Assembly (NCBI GenBank): GCA_903885415.1
Contig: CAISIP010000665.1
Location: forward strand, 1-12,452
DNA length: 12,452 bases
Direction: 5' to 3'
Source of the DNA: an uncultured beta proteobacterium
GTDB taxonomy: Bacteria > Pseudomonadota > Gammaproteobacteria > Burkholderiales > Burkholderiaceae_C
Shown here: piece after piece, positions 1 through 5,495 of the stretch
Position numbering within the stretch: the stretch's first letter is position 1
Layout: each line of letters begins with the position of its first letter
Program-made: the position numbers and the translations under genes
The notes under the pieces: model-generated
Told to the model about the DNA's origin: nothing
The model's input: only the letters and a program-made list of their open reading frames with translations
Database searches by the model: none

Positions 1-112
1 CCAGCGGCGTCTTCATCGGCGTGCCCGAACCGGAGTCGGGAGCGTCGGGGCCGGCGCCGCAGCCGACCAGTATGTTCGACAGGAGCAGGGCGATCAACCA
101 GCGTGATTTCAT
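1..112 (-). CDS. Lipoprotein, N-terminal fragment (window edge)
   Basis: The reverse strand opens with ATG at 112-110 and reads 37 codons to the window edge. The N-terminus is a textbook lipoprotein signal: charged MKSRW, a hydrophobic run LIALLLSNI, then the lipobox LVGC with the acylated Cys at residue 18. After the Cys comes a Gly/Pro/Asp/Ser-rich linker (GAGPDAPDSGSGTP), as usual for proteins tethered to the outer membrane. The functional domain lies outside the window, so the role cannot be assigned; small LptM-like lipoproteins and RlpA-type proteins both start like this. It is transcribed divergently from glcD, with 192 bp between the two starts. The ribosome-binding site is weak (GAAAG-like). 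The lipoprotein call is seen in the sequence; the function is unknown. Confidence 0.75.
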   Translation of the reverse strand, partial: MKSRWLIALLLSNILVGCGAGPDAPDSGSGTPMKTPL

Positions 113-304
113 GGCATCTTTCAGGCGCACATGGCGCCGTGCGGGTTGGGCGGAATTTTTGGAGGCTGTTTGCCGAAACGCCGCTTTTTCCAATCCGTTT
201 CGACGCTGCGACGGGTCCTGCAGCGCACCGCATTGTGATCGAAGGGGCGTGGCCGGGATGCACTACAGTTGAAGCTACCCGATCAACGCCGCGAGCGGCC
301 CGCC

Positions 305-1816
305 ATGACAGCCAGCGCCAGCGACACCAGCAATCCCCTACAACGGGCAGAGCGCCAGGCACAAGTCGTGTCTGCGCTGCAGTCCGCGCTGCCGGCGCAT
401 GCATTGCTGTGGAACCCGGAAGACACGACGCCTTACGAGTGCGATGGGCTGACCGCTTACCGGCAGCGTCCGCTGGTGGTGGCGCTGCCCGAGACCGAGG
501 AACAAGTGCGCGCTGTGCTGCAGGCCTGCCACCGGCTTGCGGTGCCGGTGGTAGCGCGCGGTGCCGGCACCGGTTTGTCCGGTGGCGCCATGCCGCACGC
601 CATGGGCGTGACGCTGTCGCTGGCCAAGTTCAACCGGATCCTGAAGATCGACCCGGTGGCACGCACGGCGACCGTGCAGTGCGGGGTTCGCAACCTGGCG
701 ATCAGCGAGGCGGCGGCTCCGCTGGGCCTGTATTACGCGCCCGATCCTTCAAGCCAGATCGCCTGCACCATCGGCGGTAACGTGGCGGAGAACTCGGGCG
801 GCGTGCACTGCCTGAAATACGGACTGACGTTGCACAATGTCCTCAGGGTGCGCGGCTTCACCGTCGCGGGCGAACCGGTCGAGTTCGGCTCCGCGGCGCT
901 CGACGTCGCCGGGCTCGACCTGCTGGCGGTGGTGATCGGATCCGAAGGCATGCTGGCGGTGACGACCGAGGTGACGGTCAAGCTGATACCCAAACCCCAG
1001 TTGGCACGCTGCATCATGGCGAGTTTCGACGATATCCGAAAGGCCGGCGACGCGGTCGCCGCAGTGATTGCCGCCGGGATCATTCCGGCCGGGCTGGAGA
1101 TGATGGACAAGCCGATGACAGCCGCGGTGGAGGACTATGTGCACGCTGGCTACGACCTGAGCGCCGAGGCGATTCTGCTGTGCGAAAGCGACGGGACCGC
1201 AGAGGAGGTGGAAGAGGAGATAGGACGCATGTGCGCGGTGCTGACCGCCAGCGGCGCGACAGCCACAGCGGTTAGTCGCGACGAGGCCGAGCGCCTGAAG
1301 TTCTGGAGCGGGCGCAAGAACGCGTTCCCGGCCAGCGGACGCATCAGCCCAGACTACATGTGCATGGACTCGACGATTCCGCGCAAGCGCCTGGCCGACA
1401 TATTGCTCGCGATCCAGCAGATGGAGCAGCGGTACGGCCTGCGCTGCGCCAATGTATTTCATGCCGGCGACGGCAACCTGCACCCGCTGATCCTGTTCGA
1501 CGCGAACGACGCCGATCAGTTGCGCCGTTGCGAACTGTTCGGCGCCGACATTCTGGAGACCAGCGTGGCGATGGGCGGCACCGTGACCGGCGAGCACGGC
1601 GTGGGCGTGGAGAAGCTCAACTCGATGTGCGTGCAGTTCAGCGCCGAAGAAAACGCGCAGATGCTGGCGCTCAAGAGCGCCTTTGACCCGCTGGGCCTGC
1701 TGAACCCGGGCAAGGTGATACCGACCTTGCAGCGCTGCGCCGAATATGGCAAGGAAGTGGTGCGCGCCGGCAAGCCCACCTACGCAGCGGCCTTTGGCGA
1801 TCTGCCGCGTTTCTAG
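305..1816 (+). CDS. glcD: Glycolate oxidase FAD-binding subunit GlcD
   Basis: This 503-residue flavoprotein subunit oxidises glycolate to glyoxylate, passing electrons through the GlcE and GlcF subunits toward the membrane chain. It matches E. coli GlcD (499 aa) along its length as I remember that sequence. The FAD-binding half has the PP-loop type segment VPVVARGAGTGLSGG (80-94), YYAPDPSSQ (143-151), IGGNVAENSGGVHCLKYG (156-173) and GSEGMLAVTTEVTVKLIPKP (212-231). The FAD-oxidase C-terminal half has KFWSGRKNAFPA (332-343), NVFHAGDGNLHPL (383-395) and GGTVTGEHGVG (424-434). ATG 305 is chosen because it gives the family length; an in-frame TTG at 269 would add 12 residues. No glcE or glcF is adjacent: a divergent lipoprotein gene lies upstream and a convergent gene downstream. 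Its stop overlaps the stop of the opposite gene on CTAG (1813-1816). D-lactate dehydrogenase relatives are the main alternative, but the GlcD match is strong. Confidence 0.93.
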   Translation: MTASASDTSNPLQRAERQAQVVSALQSALPAHALLWNPEDTTPYECDGLTAYRQRPLVVALPETEEQVRAVLQACHRLAVPVVARGAGTGLSGGAMPHAMGVTLSLAKFNRILKIDPVARTATVQCGVRNLAISEAAAPLGLYYAPDPSSQIACTIGGNVAENSGGVHCLKYGLTLHNVLRVRGFTVAGEPVEFGSAALDVAGLDLLAVVIGSEGMLAVTTEVTVKLIPKPQLARCIMASFDDIRKAGDAVAAVIAAGIIPAGLEMMDKPMTAAVEDYVHAGYDLSAEAILLCESDGTAEEVEEEIGRMCAVLTASGATATAVSRDEAERLKFWSGRKNAFPASGRISPDYMCMDSTIPRKRLADILLAIQQMEQRYGLRCANVFHAGDGNLHPLILFDANDADQLRRCELFGADILETSVAMGGTVTGEHGVGVEKLNSMCVQFSAEENAQMLALKSAFDPLGLLNPGKVIPTLQRCAEYGKEVVRAGKPTYAAAFGDLPRF

Positions 1817-2358
1817 CTTTTCGACAGTGCGCCCTGCAGCGCCGAAAGCGCCACACTAAGCCGCGCCGCTCCAGACCCGCTGATGACCGAAAACACCGTC
1901 TCTGATCGCAGCAAGGCGACGCGCAGCAGCGCGTCCACCATCGCACGGCTGTGCGCGCCGGCGCGCTGGTGCCCGTCGGGCTGCCATGGCAGGTCGCTGG
2001 CGCACAGCAGCGTCAGGCCACAGCGGCGCTGCAGCGCCAGCGCGTGGTCGTAAAGGCGGGTGTCGTTGAAAAAATGCTCGCTGTAGACGGCGGTCATCAG
2101 CGCGGTGGTATCGGCGATCACCACGTCGTGGCATCGGGCGGCGTCGGCTACCGCGCCGGCCTGCCGCTGCGCGATACCAGCCTGCTCCTGGTGCGTTGGC
2201 GTGCGGCCGCGCTCGCAACAAAAAGTGCGCAGCGCCTCGTCGACCACCACCCCGTCGATGCCCTGCTGCTGCAACGCGCGATGCAGTTGCTGGGCCAGCG
2301 TCGTTTTGCCACTGCATTCGGCGCCTAGCAAAGCGACTACAAAGCCCGCTGCTCTCAC
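1813..2358 (-). CDS. AAA_28 / NadR-kinase-like P-loop ATPase
   Basis: A small 181-residue cytoplasmic P-loop protein. The Walker A motif GAECSGKT (12-19) follows a hydrophobic beta strand (FVVALL). A second strand, DVVIADT (78-84), is the likely Walker B equivalent. The segment LLCASDLPWQPDGHQR (117-132) resembles the lid region of the ribosylnicotinamide-kinase domain of NadR, whose motif is close to TPWVADG. That places it in the AAA_28/NadR-kinase family. It lacks the NadR N-terminal regulator and adenylyltransferase domains, so it could be a free-standing nucleoside kinase (for example on nicotinamide riboside); the substrate is not shown by the sequence. The start is GTG at 2358-2356, placing Walker A at the usual distance from the N-terminus; no strong ribosome-binding site is visible. 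It is the last gene of a probable minus-strand unit, 34 bp after the LON-domain gene, and converges on glcD with overlapping stops. Confidence 0.82.
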   Translation of the reverse strand: MRAAGFVVALLGAECSGKTTLAQQLHRALQQQGIDGVVVDEALRTFCCERGRTPTHQEQAGIAQRQAGAVADAARCHDVVIADTTALMTAVYSEHFFNDTRLYDHALALQRRCGLTLLCASDLPWQPDGHQRAGAHSRAMVDALLRVALLRSETVFSVISGSGAARLSVALSALQGALSKS

Positions 2359-2392
2359 GATATCAGGGTCGGCCTGCGCCGCGCCGGGCGCA

Positions 2393-3049
2393 TCAAAGTC
2401 CGATTCCGCTGTGCTCCAGCATGTCGCCGACGAGTTCGAGCCGCACCAGCGGGTTGTCCAGCGCCATCAGCTGCTGCTGGCGCTCGAGCGTCAGCGCCAG
2501 CAGTTCGCACCAGCGGTTGGCGACCCAGGCACAGTCCTGCAGCAGATAGGGCTGCGCAATCGGCATCTGCTGCGCGGTGACGCCGCGTTCCTGCAGGCTG
2601 TGGATCAGCTTGCCGAGCGCGTCCGAGACCGGCTGCAGGTAGGGTGGAACTTCGACGCTGGCGTCGGCCGGCAGACAGACCGCGTCAGCCACCCACAAGC
2701 CATGCTTGCGCTTATCGCTGCGCGTCACCTTGAAACGCCGCGTTCCGGTACAGCGGATCACGATTAGTCCGGGCTGCGGCGCACTAAATTCGGTGATCGT
2801 CGCCAGGGTCCCAACCGCCTGGAAAGCCTCGCTGGCGAAGGCTTCGGCGCCGGGTCCGCCGGCGGGTCGCTGGATTTCGGAGCCCCGGCTCAGCGCGACG
2901 ACGCCGAAGGGCAGTTGCCCCTGATGGCATTTGCGCACCATGTCGAGGTAGCGCACTTCGAAGACGCGCAGCGACAGCAGTCCGCCGGGATACAGCACGG
3001 TGCCCAGCGGAAAGAGCGGCAACTCCGCCAGCGCCAGCGACTCGGTCAC
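2393..3049 (-). CDS. Stand-alone LON substrate-binding-domain protein
   Basis: A 218-residue protein consisting of the N-terminal substrate-binding domain found on Lon proteases (LON_substr_bdg, PF02190), without ATPase or protease domains. The opening ELPLFPLGTVLYPGG (9-23) is the family signature, followed by LRVFEVRYLDMV (27-38), the conserved FGVV (48-51) and the strand region IRCTGTRRFKV (98-108). The helical C-terminus ends with DNPLVRLELVGDMLE (198-212), typical of proteobacterial members. Their role is undefined; protein binding or quality control is inferred from Lon. The start is GTG at 3049-3047, the only suitable start placing the signature near the N-terminus. It lies 43 bp after the aminotransferase gene and 34 bp before the P-loop gene on the same strand, suggesting co-transcription. 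Confidence 0.9.
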   Translation of the reverse strand: MTESLALAELPLFPLGTVLYPGGLLSLRVFEVRYLDMVRKCHQGQLPFGVVALSRGSEIQRPAGGPGAEAFASEAFQAVGTLATITEFSAPQPGLIVIRCTGTRRFKVTRSDKRKHGLWVADAVCLPADASVEVPPYLQPVSDALGKLIHSLQERGVTAQQMPIAQPYLLQDCAWVANRWCELLALTLERQQQLMALDNPLVRLELVGDMLEHSGIGL

Positions 3050-3092
3050 TCGCAGACCCCGGGATCCTGCTGCGCTCCCTGCGCCATGGTGA

Positions 3093-4262
3093 CTAGGCTT
3101 GCAGCGCGGCTACCCGGACCTCGGCCTTGGCCGCCGGCATCAGCTGGTCGAGCGCGGCCTCGAGGTGTTGGACGGTTCGCGCGACGTTGTGCAGTTTTTC
3201 CAATCCGAAAAGCCCGATGCGAAAGGTCTGGAAGTCCGGCCCCTCGTCGCACTGCAGCGGGACCCCGGCCGCCGTCTGCAGGCCCAGGGCGAGGAACTTC
3301 TTGCTCGACTGGATTTCAGGATCGTCGGTGTAGCTGACCACCACGCCCGGCGCCTGGAAACCCGCGGCTGCCACGCTGGGTATGCCGCGGGCCGAGAACA
3401 GCGCGCGCACCGCGTCGCCCAACGCCTGCTGCTCGGCGCGCACCTTGTCGAAGCCGTAGCGTTTGGTCTCCTGCATCACCTCGCGCAGACGCGTCAGCGC
3501 GTCGGTCGGCATGGTCGCGTGGTAGGCATGGCCGCCGCCCTCGTAGGCCTCCATGATCTGCAGCCATTTACGCAGGTCGCAGGCGAAACTGCTGCTGGTC
3601 GTGGCGTCGATGCGGCTGCGCGCCAGCTCGCTGAGCATGACCATCGCGCAGCAGGGGGAACTGCTCCAGCCCTTTTGCGGCGCGCTGACGAGCAGATCGA
3701 CCCCGGTGGCCTGCATGTCGACCCAGATCGCGCCCGAGGCGATGCAGTCCAGCACGAACAGTCCGCCGACCGCATGCACCGCGTCGGCGACCGCGCGCAG
3801 GTAAGCGTCGGGCAGGATCATGCCCGCCGATGTCTCCACATGCGGGGCAAAAACCACATCCGGCCGGTTGGCGTGGATGCTCGCCACCACCTCGTCGATC
3901 GGCGCCGGCGCAAAGGGCGCACGGCGGCCTTCGCCGATTCTGCGCGCCTTCAGGACGATGGATTCCGAAGGGATCTTTCCCATCTCGAAAATCTGGGTCC
4001 AACGGTAGCTGAACCAGCCGTTGCGAATGACCAGCACTTTTTTGTCGGTCGCGAACTGGCGTGCGACAGCTTCCATGCCAAAGGTTCCGCTGCCCGGGAC
4101 CAGCACGGCGGAGCGTGCGTGGTAGACCTCCTTGAGGATTCCCGAGATGTCTTTCATGACGCCTTGGAAGCTCTTGGACATGTGGTTGAGCGCGCGGTCG
4201 GTATAGACGACCGAAAATTCGAGCAGGCCGTTGGGGTCGACGTCGGGCAGCAATCCTGGCAT
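3093..4262 (-). CDS. Class V PLP aminotransferase (alanine/serine-glyoxylate type)
   Basis: A 389-residue fold-type I, class V aminotransferase of the PucG/alanine-glyoxylate transaminase group (COG0075). Visible cofactor residues are GSGT (57-60, phosphate-binding loop), D172 in VLDCIAS (contacts the pyridine nitrogen), and the Schiff-base lysine K197 in SAPQKGW. R348 in QTFRIG is the expected substrate-carboxylate arginine. The family moves amino groups from alanine, serine or aspartate to glyoxylate or pyruvate; the exact pair is not readable here. The start is ATG 4262-4260, with GGAG (4272-4269) six bases upstream. The reading frame stays open to 4706, but that extension crosses the divergent asparaginase gene and carries no family sequence. 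It heads a probable unit with the LON-domain and P-loop genes. A palindrome, GTGTTAACAC, lies just upstream. Glyoxylate as acceptor would fit the nearby glcD, by inference only. Confidence 0.88.
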   Translation of the reverse strand: MPGLLPDVDPNGLLEFSVVYTDRALNHMSKSFQGVMKDISGILKEVYHARSAVLVPGSGTFGMEAVARQFATDKKVLVIRNGWFSYRWTQIFEMGKIPSESIVLKARRIGEGRRAPFAPAPIDEVVASIHANRPDVVFAPHVETSAGMILPDAYLRAVADAVHAVGGLFVLDCIASGAIWVDMQATGVDLLVSAPQKGWSSSPCCAMVMLSELARSRIDATTSSSFACDLRKWLQIMEAYEGGGHAYHATMPTDALTRLREVMQETKRYGFDKVRAEQQALGDAVRALFSARGIPSVAAAGFQAPGVVVSYTDDPEIQSSKKFLALGLQTAAGVPLQCDEGPDFQTFRIGLFGLEKLHNVARTVQHLEAALDQLMPAAKAEVRVAALQA

Positions 4263-4268
4263 GGTGAT

Positions 4269-4272
4269 CTCC
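4269..4272 (-). promoter_or_regulatory. Ribosome-binding site of the aminotransferase gene
   Basis: Reading the minus strand, GGAG lies six bases before ATG 4262. This fixes the start at residue 1 of the 389-aa protein rather than any upstream in-frame codon. Confidence 0.7.
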
Positions 4273-4275
4273 GGT

Positions 4276-4285
4276 GTGTTAACAC
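4276..4285. promoter_or_regulatory. Perfect palindrome GTGTTAACAC, possible operator
   Basis: A 10-bp perfect inverted repeat, AT-rich at its centre in an otherwise GC-rich region, lies 14-23 bases upstream of the aminotransferase start. It falls where transcription from the weak promoter at 4287-4314 would begin. The symmetry is seen directly; its use as a repressor or activator site is inferred. No regulator gene lies in the window. Confidence 0.35.
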
Positions 4286-4286
4286 C

Positions 4287-4314
4287 GTTATTTTGGCAGA
4301 CTTGGCCGTGTCCG
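4287..4314 (-). promoter_or_regulatory. Candidate sigma70 promoter for the aminotransferase unit
   Basis: On the minus strand, CGGACA (4314-4309, 4/6 match to the -35 box) is followed after 16 bp by AATAAC (4292-4287, 4/6 match to the -10 box). The region is locally AT-rich. Predicted initiation would fall within the palindrome at 4276-4285. The match is weak and unsupported by other data. Confidence 0.25.
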
Positions 4315-4353
4315 CCCAGTCCGCCCCATGTAAGGCCAATCGGTCGGGCCGGC

Positions 4354-4382
4354 TTGGCACCCTCTTGTGTCGGAACCGTAAG
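4354..4382 (+). promoter_or_regulatory. Candidate promoter for the asparaginase-dipeptide operon
   Basis: TTGGCA (4354-4359, 5/6 match to the -35 box) is followed after 17 bp by CGTAAG (4377-4382, only 3/6 match to the -10 box). It is the best sigma70-like pair found before the asparaginase gene, but the -10 element is poor. Confidence 0.25.
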
Positions 4383-4401
4383 GCCCCTGCGGCGCAGGGC
4401 C
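4382..4401 (+). other. Hairpin in the asparaginase 5' leader
   Basis: GGCC(C)CTGC and GCAGGGCC form an 8-bp stem with one bulged C around a GGC loop, ending 18 bases before ATG 4420. The 3' arm contains the only Shine-Dalgarno-like run (AGGG, 4396-4399), so the fold could mask ribosome binding. There is no T-tract, so it is not an intrinsic terminator. The stem is seen; any regulatory role is inferred. Confidence 0.35.
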
Positions 4402-4419
4402 ATCGTGCACAATGCAGCG

Positions 4420-5430
4420 ATGAACCTCGAACCGCTGATAGAGCTGAGCCGGGGCGGCGTGCCGGAGTGCCTGCATTTTGGTGCCATCGCGGTCGTCGAC
4501 CGCCATGGCAAGTTGCTCGCGCAAGCCGGTGACCCGCATTGGTTGAGCTTCACGCGATCGACGCTCAAGGCGATGCAGGCGTTGCCCTTCATGCAGTCGG
4601 GCGGACCGGCACAATTTGGTTTCGACACGCAACAACTCGCGATGCTGTGTGCCAGCCATAACGGGGAAGACATGCATGTGGCGCAGGCGCAGTCCATGCT
4701 CGACAAGGCCGGCCTGGGTACCCGCTCGCTGCGCTGCGGCTGCCATCTTCCCGGCGTATTCGCGGCGCTCGAGACCTGCCCGCCCCCAGGCTTTGTCTAT
4801 GACGAGCGGCACAACAACTGCAGTGGAAAGCACGCCGGCTTCCTGGCCTACTGCGTCCAGCACGGCCTGGCGCTGGACCGCTACGAAGACCCCATGCATC
4901 CGCTGCAGGTGGCGGTCCGGCAGGCGGTCGCTCGCGCCACTGGCATGGACGAGGACGCCTTGAAAATCGGCGTAGACGGTTGTTCGGCGCCCAACTATGC
5001 GATGCCGCTGGCGAACCTGGCGTGGGGCTACGCGCGCCTGGCCAGCGGCCAGCGCGATGGCGAATTCGGCGAGAGCTTCGCGTTGTTGGCCGACGCCATG
5101 ACCCGCCACCCCGACCTGGTGTCGGGAACCGGTCGCAACGACCTGGCGTTCATGCGCGCCGGGCGCGGCGATTGGGTCACCAAGATCGGCGCCGACGGCG
5201 TGCAGGCGGTGGCAAGCAAGAGCCGGGGCGAGGCCTTCGCGATCAAGATCATCGACGCCAACAAGCCGGCGCTGCATGCCACCACGGTTGAGGTGCTCGC
5301 GCAGTTGGGCTGGCTTGACGACGCGCAGCGCGAGCAACTCCACCCCTGGCGCGCGCGCGACATCGTCAACGCCCGCGGCTTGCGGGTTGGCGAGCGCAAG
5401 CCCCTCTTCCAACTCCAATGCCCGGCCTGA
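4420..5430 (+). CDS. L-asparaginase, class 3 (Rhizobium AnsA / asparaginase II family)
   Basis: A 336-residue enzyme of the asparaginase II family (PF06089), which hydrolyses L-asparagine to aspartate and ammonia. The catalytic pattern described for Rhizobium etli ReAV is intact: S47 and K50 in SFTRSTLK (43-50) and a second lysine K255 in TKIGADG. The zinc ligands are also present: C134 and K137 in NNCSGKH (132-138), and C188 in GVDGCSAPNY (184-193). ASHNGED (78-84) is a further signature. It is unrelated to the E. coli AnsA/AnsB fold. There is no signal peptide, so the enzyme is cytoplasmic. ATG 4420 gives the family length, but its ribosome-binding site is weak; GTG 4405, five codons upstream, has AGGG at good spacing and is a credible alternative. 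The peptide-binding protein gene follows 65 bp later on the same strand, suggesting a shared operon. The aminotransferase gene is divergent. Confidence 0.9.
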   Translation: MNLEPLIELSRGGVPECLHFGAIAVVDRHGKLLAQAGDPHWLSFTRSTLKAMQALPFMQSGGPAQFGFDTQQLAMLCASHNGEDMHVAQAQSMLDKAGLGTRSLRCGCHLPGVFAALETCPPPGFVYDERHNNCSGKHAGFLAYCVQHGLALDRYEDPMHPLQVAVRQAVARATGMDEDALKIGVDGCSAPNYAMPLANLAWGYARLASGQRDGEFGESFALLADAMTRHPDLVSGTGRNDLAFMRAGRGDWVTKIGADGVQAVASKSRGEAFAIKIIDANKPALHATTVEVLAQLGWLDDAQREQLHPWRARDIVNARGLRVGERKPLFQLQCPA

Positions 5431-5448
5431 GCCCAGGCGCTCTGGGTT
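5430..5448 (+). other. Hairpin between asparaginase and transporter genes
   Basis: Directly at the asparaginase stop, AGCCCAG pairs with CTGGGTT (five Watson-Crick pairs, a G-T wobble and a terminal A-T) around the loop GCGCT. The following bases are AGCATGG, with no T-tract, so full termination is unlikely. It may be a partial stop, an mRNA stability element or chance. Confidence 0.3.
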
Positions 5449-5483
5449 AGCATGGGGCGTCGCGCCGTGAAATGTCCAACTTC

Positions 5484-5490
5484 AAGGAGG
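5484..5490 (+). promoter_or_regulatory. Strong ribosome-binding site of the peptide-binding protein gene
   Basis: A perfect AAGGAGG lies five bases before ATG 5496. It fixes that start over the in-frame ATG at 5472, whose coding frame would run through the ribosome-binding site. It is the strongest such site in the operon, in line with the high level at which binding proteins are usually made. Confidence 0.9.
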
Positions 5491-5495
5491 GTCCC

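Noticed and set aside
113..304. Short open frames and possible promoter boxes between the lipoprotein gene and glcD
   Set aside because: No convincing -35/-10 pair could be aligned (only an isolated TACAGT), and the small open frames overlap known genes and have no ribosome-binding site or family motif.
749..1597. Minus-strand open frame of 282 codons inside glcD
   Set aside because: Low-complexity His/Arg/Ala-rich translation, fully antisense to a strongly recognised gene, so a composition artefact.
4354..4370. Sigma54-like sequence TTGGCAC with a following TTG
   Set aside because: The -24-like part is good, but the downstream TTG is one base too close and lacks the essential GC of the -12 element; no enhancer-binding protein gene is present.
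3099..4532. Plus-strand open frame of 477 codons opposite the aminotransferase gene
   Set aside because: No recognisable domain, biased composition, and it runs across the divergent promoter region into the asparaginase gene in another frame.
4263..4706. N-terminal extension of the aminotransferase frame to 537 residues
   Set aside because: The extra 148 codons cover the divergent asparaginase start and show no family similarity. GGAG six bases before ATG 4262 and the family N-terminus support the shorter protein.
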